NCBI GenBank assembly: GCA_023627715.1
Contig: JAMAHW010000068.1
Coordinates: 62,001-126,000 of the forward strand
Reading direction: 5' to 3'
Origin: Periconia sp. R9002
Lineage: Eukaryota > Ascomycota > Dothideomycetes > Pleosporales > Periconiaceae
DNA length: 64,000 nt
The translations under genes were made by a program, and so were the position numbers. The notes beneath the pieces are model-generated. The model did not search any database. It saw only the letters and a program-made list of their open reading frames with translations, and had not been told where the DNA came from. Positions 43,893 through 55,624 of this stretch are shown here, in pieces (position 1 is the first letter of the stretch; every line of letters begins with the position of its first letter).

Positions 43893-44833
43893 AATTTTTG
43901 CTTCAATTCAGCATGGAGAGTTTGATGCTGTTGGGACAACGCATAATAAGATATTATAGAATGTCTGGTTGTTGGGGCCAACCTCGAAACGGTTTGGTGA
44001 AGAATTGACGTCGCAAAGATTAGCCAGAGTAACTCTAAGGTGCACTAGCCGATGGAAGAATGCAGCCTTCTGACATTGTAATTGAATTGAGTGCCGTCAA
44101 TCGGCAACTCCATCCCAAAACACACTTTCCAGAAAACGTCTATAGCATGGACGAGACATGAGTGATGCTAAGCATACTTGATTTGTATTAGGGTCCTCGT
44201 TAGTAAGGCTGACATACGCTGCCATAGAACTGCTGTTGAATGTGTCTCCCCCAATGGTAGGTACCTAGATCCTATGTCTATCTGACTTGCGTCAACTGAT
44301 CGAGTCAACTGGACTACGCATCCCACCCCTGGTTGGGTATCTGCGTGTTCTGACTGCGAATGCTGCTCTCCTATCGATGGACAATAGATCGCATAAAGCT
44401 CATGAATTTGCTAATGTTCAACGATATTGAAGGCGCACGTCTGTGTTACTTCTCGGTCAGAGTACGGGGTCGCATGTGAGCAGTCCTGTGCTCTGTATCC
44501 CTGGTGAATTGGAGGGCATTTGCTGTCTTACTCTTCTCTCTTTGCCGACCACTTGGGCACGCGATATGGTTTTATCCGCGGATACGAGCTCGTAACCCGT
44601 TCAACACGCACAAACTTCCTTGGCTGTAACACGCCAATATGCCGTTTCTCTTTGATCCCACCATCTGATTCGAGAATCATATGCAACCAAGTGGCTGTGC
44701 CTGCGGGGGCAGGATCCCCAGAGACACGATCTCAGGTGCAGCCGATCCATCTAGACCAGATGTACTGATTATATACACCGTGCGCCGGGATGTGGGACAC
44801 TCCCTTCGGATTGATGCTTTTTGACCTCCGACA
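43893..44833. other. intergenic, nothing recognised
   Basis: 941 bp between the HET relic and the secreted-protein gene. Only short frames without domains. Confidence 0.45.
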
Positions 44834-45800
44834 ATGATGAAGCTCCTCACAGCGCTCGCTTTACCGGTTTACTTGGTGGCGGCGCAGGGCAAATGCGACC
44901 ACTACCTTGACGAAAAATGCGTTGACGCAATCGGGACCACCGCATTCAACTTCACGCCCGTCTTCAACGCGACGCCCCGGTTTGGATACGGATTCCGCGT
45001 CTACTTCGACAACGAAAAGAGCGATTCGATTGTGGGTCACCCAATCGATTACAAAGGCGATGTAAACGATGTGCGCACTTGGCTCGAATATCCTGCAAAC
45101 GGCGTGAATCTCAACCCCGCCGCGAACATGACCACATGGTTCGCCGCCCTGTCTACAAATGCTTCGGGCCCGCTATCAGGCGCAAGCAATGGTTGTGAGG
45201 GTGTATTGGGCGCAACCTGCTTGCAAAATCTCAAAGACGTGCTGACTTGGGCTGCGGTAATGTCGCTTGATTACGACGACCCATTTAACAAAAATGTGGA
45301 AAAGTTCCAAATTAGGCCACTCAAAAACCTTAGCTGTCCCGATGGTATCTTCGATGAATACCAGAATATGGGCGGAGGTAAGTCTTCTGTTGCTATGGGG
45401 CCTGCAGTGCTGATTTGGTATAGCTGTTGTGCTTGAGGATCCTTCCCGGTCTGGCCCTACTCCTCCCCATTACTCCGGCAATGCGACAGAGCCCTGGACT
45501 AGCTACTACTACTATCGCTCCGCAGAGGCACAACTGGCATATACCGCTATCGGTCTGGTGGCACGATATCCTCCGTACGGCCCTCGTAAATACGACCAGA
45601 TCCAGCTCGAGATGATATGTGCGCGGGCGCAGCCAGTCGAAGGGAGCGGCGATCGGATCGATGCTTCCAAGGTTTCCGCGGGCCCGAAAGCACCTAATCC
45701 TTCATCTACACATACCGGAGGAGGTCAAAGACGTCAGACGCTGGACACGGTGCTTTACTCCGTACTTGTCTTCGTCACCGCCTTGCTTTGTGCGCTCTAG
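44834..45800 (+). CDS. secreted, probably GPI-anchored protein of unknown function
   Basis: Exons 44834-45377 and 45424-45800 give 306 residues; the intron is only 46 nt, phase 1, rejoining MGGAVVLEDPS. Signal peptide MMKLLTALALPVYLVAAQG. The mature part has paired Cys (KCDHYLDEKCVDA, NGCEGVLGATCLQN, SCPD, EMICARA) and several N-glycosylation sequons. A Ser/Thr/Gly/Pro-rich stretch follows (about 255-285), then a C-terminal hydrophobic segment VLYSVLVFVTALLCAL with nothing after it. That is the layout of a GPI-anchor signal. I do not recognise the domain. It sits between two HET genes, one broken and one intact. Confidence 0.78.
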
Positions 45801-46471
45801 AGTGCAACGATCCAGATCCACACGGTTATATGTGAAATCAATTCGAGCGATGTATCAAGCTAATTCAAGAAAGTCGAACCTTATGCCTTAAGCAAATACT
45901 TTTTGAAATCCTGGCAATAGAGCGAGTAAAGCATACCGGGGCGGTTGGGTAGGTTTCCGGCAGGACCACATAGGGAAATTGATTTTATATCCCGATGAAG
46001 CTCTTTTAGTGAGCCATTGTTCTACGCTTGAATCTATTTAGGTTACTTCAGAGCTTGTGCGACATCCCCGATATGATCGTATAATTTACTTATTGTAGCT
46101 ATTAGGCCTATAGCTGTGCGGAAGTTTGTAAGATTCGGAGTCCCGCTTTTAATACAGGAGACCTAGAAAGAGCCGTGAGGAACGGTATACAGGATAGGTT
46201 CAAATAAACTAAATAAGTTTCCATAACAAATTTTGGCTAATGCGGTCAGAATGCGGTCCTAGACTACTGACCCCAGTGGTTTAATGTGCTGGGAGATGGC
46301 CCCCAATGGATGGGGGGTCACGAGAACCAAATCCCTGACAACTGTTTATTGGTGTTCGTGTTGGGTCAGATCAGCCCCGCCTTCCACTTCTTCCTAATTA
46401 TTTTGCTTTCCTAGTGATCTTTTGCAGTTTTATGTCTCCATTTTTCATGCTCCCAGTCTAACACCATCATC
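45801..46471. other. intergenic between secreted protein and HET gene
   Basis: 671 bp. Nothing recognised apart from the presumed promoter of the HET gene. Confidence 0.45.
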
Positions 46472-48660
46472 ATGCCTTCGAATCAAGCTTGCCGGTGTTG
46501 CATGAACTTGATGCCGGTTCCTTCCAAGATTGGAAGCCAGCAAGACACGACATACGCGAACATTCTCAGCTCAGCCTCGTCAGGCTGCCAGTCTTGCCAG
46601 ATCCTCCAAAAAGGCATCGAAACATATACGGAACGCAGTGATTTCCAAAGGGTTGTGATCAGAGGCCCGGGTTTCCAATATGGCGCTATGGTGAAGCGGC
46701 AGATCAATCCGCTGACGGTGGATTTGCCAGTTCCTCATACGGAAATGCTGTCGCTCGCTTTCTACACCGACAACGGTAAGATCTTCTCGAGCGTAATTGG
46801 ATCAATCCTGATCTTGTGGTCTTAGAAAAGTTGACTGAAAAGTGGCCGCTCATTCCCATTGTGCCACATATATCTCAAGACAGCTCTTCGTCAACTTGTC
46901 TCAAGCAGGCGAAAGGCTGGCTGGACCACTGCGTCTCCCGCCATGGCAATGATTGTCGAGCAGACCAAAAGGTTATTCCCCCAACACGCCTAATTGCCGT
47001 GGGCAAGGATCAAGATCTGCATCTGTACGAAACGAAATCAGGAACGTTCCATGTGGCTTATAGATATGCCGCACTGAGTTATTGCTGGGGCTCCACGCGT
47101 TCCTTTACGACTACTTTATCCACCTATCATGAGCGTAAGAAAGGTTTCAAGCTCGAGGAACTTCCCAAAACGTGCCGTGACGCTGTGGTCGTATCAAGAG
47201 CACTGGGAATACCCTTTCTCTGGATCGACAGCCTGTGTATTATTCAAGACTCTCCCAATGACTGGGAAAAGGAAGCTGCAAAAATGTGTGATGTATACTC
47301 GAACGCTCATATCACCCTGGCGGGCCTCGATTCTCCAGATAGCGACACGGGATTATTTGTAGGAAGACACGAGCGCAGAACCATCTCATTACCAATTCAG
47401 CTTCACGATGGCTCAGAGGCGAATGTCTATGTACGAGCGCACTACGAGCTGACCCGCCTGGGTTTCTTCCATGCTGGCTATAGTAAGGATCCGACTCAAG
47501 GAATGAGATCGGTCCAGGGTGTTCTGGAAACGAGAGGCTGGACACTCCAAGAACTGACACTCTCGCCGCGCATACTCTGGTTCTCTTCATGGGAGTTGGG
47601 CTTCTCCTGTCGTACAGAAACAGCATGTGAATGCGAACCAGAACCAGAGATCTGGGCCCATATAATGGGATTGCGCGGGACTTTCGGTCTCAATCTTACA
47701 ACCACACCACCTCCGAGAAGCCTATACAACAGCCGGGATAAAGACTGGCATCAGACATGGCAAGATTTTGTGGGCGAGTACACCAACAGACAACTAAGTC
47801 ATCATACTGACAGGTTGCCCGCGATGTCCGGTCTCGCAAAAGCCATGCGCAAACGCATCGGAGGGGAATATTATGTCGGAATCTGGGAGAAGCAGATTGA
47901 GCAACACTTGCTCTGGGCCAACGACTGGGGCCAGGGCGGTTTTGAAGTTTTGAGCAGCGGCAGATTTGGCATGTATCTGGACAAAAAGAAGGTTATCTAC
48001 ACATGGGAAGAGTTCAGAAAACTGAGGGGTCTACCAGAGGGCTACGCACCTAGTTGGTCCTGGGCATCCGTTCCCGGGAAGATCAGCCTGACGAGTTGTA
48101 GAGGAACCACGGGCCCACTCCGCATCCTCTACAAGGTCTTCGACGTCTGGTTCAAACCTTCTTCATCTAATGCATATGGGCCTGGCGAGGGCGCAATCAC
48201 GCTCGCTGGCCCTGTGCTCCCGGTATCCTTCGAGGATGGTGCGAACCTCATCTTCGACAATAGTCCGCGGCCTAAGATGTCAGATCTCCTCTATGATACC
48301 ACCCCTAGGCCCTCGCCTTCAGATTCCCTCTGTATGAGCTGGTCGCCCTCTCGAATCGGACATCTCGATATGAGAGGCCCGGTGGTCGCTAAGAAAACTG
48401 GCATATTTGCGGACTTGCGTTATCGGTTGGCACATGATGAAGGGATGAAGCAGTATGTTCTTCTGTTTGCGGGGCTGTATAGCACGAGTCGGGGATCGAA
48501 CGTAGAGGAGGCTTTTGTGGGATTGGTCTTGGAGCGCTTGGTGGATAGCCATTTTAGGAGGGTGGCGCTTGTGGATGTGGGGTTGGATGACGAGAAGGGG
48601 CAGTTTAGATGGGCAGATTGGGAGGGGAAATGTAAGAATCAGATTTTGAAGCTGGTATGA
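46472..48660 (+). CDS. HET-domain protein (heterokaryon incompatibility), intact
   Basis: Exons 46472-46775 and 46826-48660 give 712 residues; the 50-nt intron rejoins YTDNEKLTEKW. A Cys-rich N-terminus (CRCCMNL, SGCQSCQIL) is followed by WLDHCVSRHGNDC and the HET domain: YAALSYCWG, LPKTCRDAVVVSRALGIPFLWIDSLCIIQD, then CDVYSNAHITLAG and ETRGWTLQELTLSPRILWF. The C-terminal half has the ACECEP, HHTDRLPAMSGLAKAM and APSWSWASV blocks common to this subfamily. HET proteins trigger cell death on non-self recognition in hyphal fusion; the partner locus is unknown. Cytosolic, no membrane segment. All core motifs are intact, unlike its relative at 42-43.9 kb. Confidence 0.95.
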
Positions 48661-48823
48661 AGGTATTAGTAAGTGCTTCAAATCAAGCAGGAATTCTATT
48701 AAACTTCATATCAAACTTTTATCGGATAGTAAATAGTACATGCCCCAATCTCAGTCCCCCAACTTCCTGTGAGAAAGAACTGTATCACCTGAATCACAAC
48801 CGTCCCTTTTTAAAACAGAGGTT

Positions 48824-49033
48824 GTGAACACCATAGAGCAAATCGATGATTTGGTCGGCTGGCTCATCTTCGGCCATGAACCGCCAGTTCCGTACTCGCC
48901 AACCACGTACATCGACCTCGAAGGCGTAGAACTCTGCCGTGAGGACTCCATTTCCATCCTCACTCTTCTAATCGATGCCGGCATCCCGACCGTACGCATT
49001 TGCCTCATCCGTGTGCATACACTGTGCGCATAA
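48824..49033 (+). pseudogene. N-terminal relic of a fungal 3'-5' exonuclease-domain gene
   Basis: A 69-residue frame reads TIEQIDDLVGWLIFG, then TYIDLEGVELCREDSISILTLLIDAGIP and a degenerate ICLIRVHTL before the stop. This matches the start of fungal WRN/EXD1-type exonuclease-domain proteins, in which the D-x-E of DLEG is the first catalytic pair. The rest of the domain is absent. Start of the relic uncertain. Confidence 0.55.
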
Positions 49034-49124
49034 AATTAGTTATAATATCTAACGTGCGTCCAAGCGAAACGGAACAACCCCTGTAGCGGAACAAATGTTA
49101 GGTACTTTAACTCCATCCCAATGA

Positions 49125-49454
49125 TCAATACATCTTCGCGACTGGGGATCTCTGACAGTCAGTCATATTGTCCATTGCAGTATGATACGCTTCATTTGCC
49201 GCCACAAGCATCGTTGGTCTTGGAGTGTCTGGCTCGTCTGGCTCGGATGCAGCCGCTTTCCGCTTCTTGCTGCGCTTTCCCCTACTCTTTGTGACGCCTT
49301 CAGTTTCTGAAGGAGGATCTTTGGGCATCCGACCGCGTTTCTTCTTGGCTTTGGCTTCTTTAGCAGCTTCCCTTTCGGTGCGTTCTGCTCGCTCTATTTC
49401 GAGATCCTCGAATGTCATCACCCTTCCTTTCCCCTTGCCCTTTCTAAGAATCAT
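49125..49454 (-). pseudogene. C-terminal relic of a pogo/Tc1-like transposase
   Basis: 109-residue frame, strongly basic, with RKGKGKGRVMTFEDLEIERAERTEREAAKEAKAKKKRGR and a final SPVAKMY. That is the pattern of the C-terminal tails of fungal pogo/Fot1-type DDE transposases as I remember them. No DDE catalytic core is found next to it. Probably the leftover end of an old element; an unrelated basic protein is possible. Confidence 0.45.
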
Positions 49455-49696
49455 GATGGAGTGTTACGGGGGGTCTTGGATTCGTTGTTCATCTTAGTAA
49501 GGAACTGGATATGGTCTAGTACACTTTGCTTTACTTCTTTAGCCAAGCACTGTATTTATTGCAGCGGAACCTAACCAAACCAAGGTGTACAAGGCTGAGG
49601 AGTTCAGTTAATCACATGCCTCGCTTTAGTAATACAACCTAAATTCTGACAACCACAGCTAATCACCACACGAAATTGGTAATATAAACCCTTAAC
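49455..49696. other. short intergenic region
   Basis: About 240 bp, AT-rich, nothing recognised. Confidence 0.4.
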
Positions 49697-50602
49697 CTAA
49701 GTTGGCTGCGGCAAAGCTGCGCCAACGAATACCACGAGCACTGCGGCGTATGCTGCCACCGCTGCAAGCGCAAGATCCGGCGATACGATCGGTAAGAAAG
49801 AGATAATAATCGCAAAAAGAATCACTGATACCGATGTTGTTGCCAATGCTGTCGTTTGGTCCCGATGCAACACCATCAACAATATCGGCGCAATCAAAGC
49901 AATTCCACCGAACATTCCCATCCCGAATCGTTTTTGGAATCGTTCCCACTTCTCCCTGGAAGAATTCTCCTCGTTTACCCGTCGTCGCTGCCCGCCTGGC
50001 AGATACGTGTCGCCGGATTTTAGTTCTTCTGGCACGCAATAACTCTCCCAGCCCATTTCTATCACTCCCTTCTCTTGCATCAATCTGTGACTCAACGGCT
50101 TTCTAGAGCTGGCTACAAAAAGGTCCTTAGCGATGTCGCCCTTTGTTTTGTTTGCATGCTCAACCATAAACTCCCAGTCTCGCACTGCAGCGGCTATAGC
50201 TTTATTAACTCTATTGTGAAGTCATGCTAGATGCGAGATCACTGACTGTATCTGGCCAGTATTGGCTCGATCTCTACCATGATTTGAACCGTCGCTTGGT
50301 GTCGATTGTCCCGAATTTGGCGGATCTTTGCGATAAGGTCTTCTTGGAGTTTGGCGAGAATCATTCGTTGCAAACCAGCGAAGTTGACATGCCACTCGTT
50401 CGGTTCCTTTTCTGGGTAGGTGTAGCTTAGCTCACGATATTCGTTGGAGAGATAATCGAGGATTCCTGATAATATGTTGAGCATAGTAGATCCAAAGTAA
50501 GGAGAGGATTTTTATCAAATTGACTGCCTTACGGTTCTGTGGTGCATTTTCAATAAGATCGTGCGCTTGGAGAGTATCGTCGTCGCGGGGATTCGTTGTC
50601 AT
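49697..50602 (-). CDS. DUF6594-like membrane protein
   Basis: Exons 50602-50533, 50465-50247 and 50184-49697 give 258 residues; introns are 67 and 62 nt, in phase. The N-terminal half is helical and charged (LQRMILAKLQEDLIAKIRQIRDN), followed by DWEFMVEHA. The C-terminus has three hydrophobic segments: GMFGGIALIAPILLMVL, TTSVSVILFAIIISFLPIV and LALAAVAAYAAVLVVFVG. The last block, AAYAAVLVVFVG, is the hallmark of the fungus-specific DUF6594 family. Function unknown; often found in accessory regions. The GTCAGT donor of intron 2 is the least certain choice. It lies between two intact HET genes. Confidence 0.82.
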
Positions 50603-52132
50603 TTTGAATTGTGCGTGGTATATGAAATTTCAAAGGAGCTGAGCTGCTGACTAGAGGCATTATCAAAGTTGAGTCAGGTCATAGGACTGCGGGGTGGGGT
50701 CAGCCTGTGTACCACACGTTGCAAAATAGAACCGGCACGTGGCCATGAACACTTCTAGAATTGGTTTATGACCACCACACCACTGCTTAGCAATTTCCCA
50801 TCTAATGTACCACCGTTGACCGACAATAGCTGAATCATAAAAACATATAGAGCCTTTCCACCTTCGTATGCGCTTGCAACGATGGCGTTTCGCTAGTAAC
50901 ACTCGGCTGAACGCACTTGCCGAAACGCAGGTTTCGATTTCCAGGCCCACTATGCTCTATCATATTCTATATCCTTCCGATTACATTGTATTCTTCTCTA
51001 AAGAGCCAAGACTAGAGCTCGCTATGGCTTGGTCTAGAAATCAGCACTGGTGGATTCGAGGAGTATGGGGGCGCGGTAGGCTTGATCAGGTCTTTCGTTC
51101 AATCAGCGGAGAGAACAACAGCAGGCGTCTCGGCTAAGTTAGGTTCAGAAGGCCCAGTCCTGCTCCCAATCCAAAGGCGGATCTTGGCAAAGCTGTTATG
51201 AAGCCGCACAGTCACTGCCCTCCAGCCACTGCGAATAAGTTACATGCCCAAAGTAAGGCTGGATGTGCAGGTTATCACACACTAACAAGTTCGGCTGTCG
51301 CTTCTGCAGGAAGTACCGATTAGCAGATTAGCCTTACATGAATCGAGCGTCCCTCGCAGCCTTACCACTTACTATAGCTTCTTAGCGTTATTACTAGATT
51401 CACGGGTATATATAATAGCACTCTATGCATTACGACAGCAGTATAAACGGAGCAGTAGCCTTGTAGTGGGCCAAAACCGCTTTCGCTATAATAACGGGCA
51501 CTTCGCGGGTTAGACAGACAGACGTCTATACAAGCGTATTTTTTGTATTAATAACGCTCTAGCAGTTCAGAAGCCATCTTCTCAAGTTACGCAAGGGCGA
51601 TCTAGGAAAAATCAAAGCGTGCGCGGGCTTGCTGTTACTGCAAAGCTAAAGTACCGCTAGTTTTTTCCGTTACAGGAGTTGTTCCTTTACGGGTGGATGC
51701 ACTTTAACTTATAGAGAAACATAATAAAGCTGAATATATATAGAGTTATAGTTACTTAGCGTTAAAGTACTGTTGATATTTTCTGGTAGAGCAGGTTTTC
51801 TTGTACGTTACAATAAATGTTGGAAAGCGAAGAGTAGCGCAAAAATATCCAATATCTGCACACGCAGGTTTTATAAGAGCGGTCAGGTTCTAAAACTTTT
51901 GTAAGGGCACATCACGATGAATGAGAAGGTAGATCTACCGTGAGATACTGCTATAGGGAGCGAGATAGGGGTCTCTCGCTATATACATGTAAGGGTATGC
52001 GGTGTGATCCCCTGTCACTTTTTGACGGGAAGCATGTTAGACTGCTTAGAGAGGAGAGCGGTTAGGTTGATTCCCCGTACGAGATTAGGCGAACTTCCGT
52101 GTAGGCTGGGTATCAGCACCCACAGCGTCAAC
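50603..52132. other. decayed AT-rich region, probable old repeat
   Basis: 1.5 kb with many stops in all frames. TA-rich words dominate between about 51350 and 51800. A minus-strand stretch near 51230-51290 reads CDNLHIQPYFGHV-like, which could be a transposase remnant. C-to-T decay by repeat-induced point mutation is plausible but not shown. Confidence 0.4.
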
Positions 52133-52600
52133 CTATTTCTCTGGGCTAGGGGTAACGAAGATTCCAAACTGATTGTCGGGATAATCGTAACCTAGATTAG
52201 CTTTCTCGGCTGCGGAGCGAATTGGGTAGGCGTCTGTGTTCTCCGTATATTGCTCGAATGGCTGAATCATTTCCCCACCCTCTTCAAAAGGCAAATGATT
52301 CCGGTTATGAGCGTCAACAGTGAGTTGCTCCTGTTTGATCGTCATACTTAATACGAGGTAGGGGTTGCTTTCGGAAGGCAAAGGCACTTGGGAAAGTCGT
52401 GGCATTTGCAAAGGTTTTGACATCTCCAACAGGCTGAAGTACTTGAATATGTACATCTGATGAGTGTCCCTAAGGAGAGCCAAGTCAGCTGAAATGCGCT
52501 TGTGCATGCTGTAGGAAGCAACGGAAATATCCGCTGCGCTTAGCACTTTTTTCACGTCTTCGAAGGAATATTCGGTGATTTTTTCCGGCATCTTGTTCAT
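52133..52600 (-). CDS. hypothetical protein, 155 residues
   Basis: Single ATG frame starting MNKMPEKITEYSFEDVKKVLSAADISVASY. No signal peptide, membrane segment or domain I recognise. It has a TATA-like ATATAT upstream near 52660. Middle part QMYIFKYFSLLEMSKPLQMP, tail Asp/Tyr-rich. Codon use is not clearly coding or noncoding, so it may be an orphan gene or a chance frame in an accessory region. Confidence 0.4.
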   Translation of the reverse strand: MNKMPEKITEYSFEDVKKVLSAADISVASYSMHKRISADLALLRDTHQMYIFKYFSLLEMSKPLQMPRLSQVPLPSESNPYLVLSMTIKQEQLTVDAHNRNHLPFEEGGEMIQPFEQYTENTDAYPIRSAAEKANLGYDYPDNQFGIFVTPSPEK

Positions 52601-53605
52601 CGTTGATCAACAGCGAAAACTCAATACTTCTGACAATGAAATATAATGGATGAAGTTAGTTCTTATATATGCTGCGATTGATGCATACACAACGTAATCT
52701 ACATTATGAAGATATTGTGTAGATACACTCTGTCGCTGCAAACTGCACAATGAATTAGGAAAAATTGCTGAGCGACCAGAATATGTGATTCCCGGCACTG
52801 TCTGAGTCGAATGTAAAGACAGCTATGGCAATCTCTTCCCTACCGCTATATCTTATTTCAGTCGAATATAGGACTGATACAAGAGCAATGTGTTCACTGG
52901 GTATCTCTAGAGAGTTGACCGGCTATACATTCCAATGAGAAGCCCACATGTTCTCGAGATAGTTTTCATCTCTTTGTGGTTTTGAGCATGCCGACTGATG
53001 AAAAGGCATGAGGACGCAAAATCTACCTTGGCCATCTGGCTACTGGATTCATTTCTTCATGACCTGCATTGCGCAACAAAAATGAGAACCAAGAATCTGC
53101 GTACGAGTGCCTTCGTAATAAATTTTGACACCCCAAAGAAGGAAAACAGTTAGGGAAGCTGAACTAAAACTCAATAACTGAGTAGATTGGCCACTATCAA
53201 TGAATATATAGGGGAGAAGGAAAACAACCCAAGTATGATAGTCTTGGAAACAAATTGTTAATCCTTGAGGTGTGTTATGATAGGTACACTCAAGTCCAAA
53301 GACTTAACTTCCGTACCTAGTCCAACGTGGGCAGATTGGAACTGGCTATTGGATCTTAGCGATGATTAGGGTGAGTATTGAAGTATATTATGACACACCA
53401 GCTCGGAGGAAAAAGTGCAAAGCTCAGGGATCCAAGGGGATAGCGGGAAGGTAATGTTTTCAGGGGTATTCATACTTTTTTTGAGAGGGGGATTTCAAAA
53501 GCTGAGCGGCCAAGAGAGAGCGGCGTCTTTCACGCGCAGCGTTATAGTCGAGCCGGTTTAGCCCTACTGGGCTTCATTAATCAGCACATGATTGGCCTTT
53601 GAAAG
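52601..53605. other. intergenic, nothing recognised
   Basis: 1.0 kb between the orphan frame and the downstream end of the HET gene. No supported gene. Confidence 0.45.
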
Positions 53606-55624
53606 TTAACGGAGCGTAAATTCTCTCCATTCCCTCGGTGGTTTAGGGAGCGGTATCCCAAAGGAAACGATAGGTGGCTCTTCTTCCTCGGTGACTATCC
53701 CAAAATGTTGAAAGACGGTTTTGATATCACCAGTCATTTTGCCGAAGCCTACTCTCTCGTACACTCCATTTTCTACTTCCTGGATTACTAGCACGTAGAG
53801 CTCGCGATACAACTCTCCGTAGGCTGTGTGACAAAGCGGTATCCCAAGACATTCGGTGAAAGGAGGAATTTGTGCGCGGCCTGTTGGTGTAAATTTCCAC
53901 ATACATGGTCCCTTTTCTTCAAGCACGACTATTGCCTCGCATTGTGGTGGCTCATCTAAAAAAGGAGTTGCAAGCCCACATACGCTCACTCGAAACGTCC
54001 AAGTGGCAATAGTCAATGTATTTGAGACCTCCGTGGCTACATCATCGTATAACCGGTCAAACGTCTCAAGGTCCATACGTCTCCCAGTCTCAAGCGGTAT
54101 TAGTATCTGGAGATCTTCATTATGCTGCAAATAAGGCCATCGATCTTCCCTAATTTCCCATTTGATACTGGCAGTGGCGGGCCTAGTGCTTGCAGATATC
54201 GTAGATGAGCCCGCAAGGACCGACCCTATGTCACCCCAGCCTGTCCAGGACCACGATGGAAAACCTTCACGTCGGTCTGTAGGAGATGTGACTCCCCAAC
54301 ACAGTCCCCCACACAAGCCAGCGAGTGGAGACCATCTCATTGAGCAAGGCGAAGGATGTGGGGCCGCTGGAATCATCGGCACACCAGCGCAATGCAATAT
54401 TCTTTTTCTGCTTCTTCCAAAAGCCTGAAGAATGCCAAGAATAGCTTTCAGAGTATCAGAAGGTTGTCCGCTCCTTCTAGAATACTCTTCGATTCTTTGC
54501 ACGATTTCCCAAGCGGAGGTACCTAGGCTTCGTGGAAAGATGCCGATGTTGAATTTGTCGCAATATTTTGCTTTGAAACATTCGCCATTCTTCGTATGCA
54601 GGGGCCGCAAAGGCAAATTGAGAGCTTCGCAACAATACATTCCAGAGCATTCGAAGTACAGCTGGGAATCGGTAAAGACGAGCCGTCTGGGTGAAAGAAT
54701 GCCTTCCTGGTAGGTCCATCTTCGCTGGGACCATTTCGATTGCTGAATTGCCTTTGCTGGGTCTGGAAGTGCCGATACCAGCATCTGACCTTGAACAATG
54801 GCATGTGGCTGTGTTTTCCTACGCCTATCGTTGACGCCCGGTAAACCATAGCTTGGGTCTTCACCTGCAGCGGCAATGACGGTTAGATAGGCGCGGGAAT
54901 AAATTAGATCCATCTGGTCTACCTGTTCCTTCTTTTCGGCCGGATTGAACTGATCTATACAGTAACGGTCTATCCAAAGATATCGCAGGCCCAAAAGCTT
55001 GGTGATTGTTATGGCATCTTCGATGGTATCAGGCAGCTTGGACGGCAGCTCTACAGTGAATGTGGAAGACGTACTGCTCCCCCATACATAGCTCAGAGCC
55101 ACATATCTTGTGTCGAAGCCTTTGACGATTCGTCTGGATACGCAATCAATTACACGGAAAGAGGGTATTTTGGAAATGAGAGATGTCCTAGGCTTCCAAT
55201 GGGGCACCACACCACAGGCTGTAGAATGGTTGTTTTGACAATAGCTCAGCCATTCTTTGATCACTTCAGGGCTTATGAGCGGTTGTATGAGTCGAGCGCC
55301 TGACCTGCTATTGTTGTGTCTAAGAATGAAGGGTGTATCCGCATTGACGGCGAGCATCGTTACATCAATAGCTTGCCAACCTCTTGCCGGAATTCTCGAG
55401 CTGCAGAAGGAGCGCAATTTCAAATCTCTACATGCTCTTTTGTCTGCAGGCAGAACTTGAAATAGCAGTCGACAAAATGAGCAACTTCTTGTGCTCCAAT
55501 ATGTTGTCGGGCCCAAGGTACGGACCGGTTTTCCCTTGTTGGTAGATTGTCTGCTCCGGAAGACAGCATCTAAATTGATCGTTTCACATCTTTTGCAGAG
55601 GCTTGGTACCGAATCAGACAGCAT
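53606..55624 (-). CDS. HET-domain protein, intact
   Basis: Single long exon of 672 residues. A Cys-rich N-terminus (SLCKRCETINLD, RSCSFCRLLF) is followed by WLSYCQNNHSTAC and the HET domain: YVALSYVWG, LPDTIEDAITITKLLGLRYLWIDRYCIDQ, then DLIYSRAYLTVIAAAG and SQRRWTYQEGILSPRRLVF, and FPSWSWTGW after it. A subfamily different from the gene at 46.5 kb. An upstream exon 55731-55674 (MDSALRERSVSRHGPRESQ), spliced over a 44-nt GTGAGA...CTAG intron, would add 21 residues in frame; I kept the internal ATG because that intron is unusually short. Predicted role: cell-death trigger in non-self recognition. Confidence 0.94.
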   Translation of the reverse strand: MLSDSVPSLCKRCETINLDAVFRSRQSTNKGKPVRTLGPTTYWSTRSCSFCRLLFQVLPADKRACRDLKLRSFCSSRIPARGWQAIDVTMLAVNADTPFILRHNNSRSGARLIQPLISPEVIKEWLSYCQNNHSTACGVVPHWKPRTSLISKIPSFRVIDCVSRRIVKGFDTRYVALSYVWGSSTSSTFTVELPSKLPDTIEDAITITKLLGLRYLWIDRYCIDQFNPAEKKEQVDQMDLIYSRAYLTVIAAAGEDPSYGLPGVNDRRRKTQPHAIVQGQMLVSALPDPAKAIQQSKWSQRRWTYQEGILSPRRLVFTDSQLYFECSGMYCCEALNLPLRPLHTKNGECFKAKYCDKFNIGIFPRSLGTSAWEIVQRIEEYSRRSGQPSDTLKAILGILQAFGRSRKRILHCAGVPMIPAAPHPSPCSMRWSPLAGLCGGLCWGVTSPTDRREGFPSWSWTGWGDIGSVLAGSSTISASTRPATASIKWEIREDRWPYLQHNEDLQILIPLETGRRMDLETFDRLYDDVATEVSNTLTIATWTFRVSVCGLATPFLDEPPQCEAIVVLEEKGPCMWKFTPTGRAQIPPFTECLGIPLCHTAYGELYRELYVLVIQEVENGVYERVGFGKMTGDIKTVFQHFGIVTEEEEPPIVSFGIPLPKPPREWREFTLR

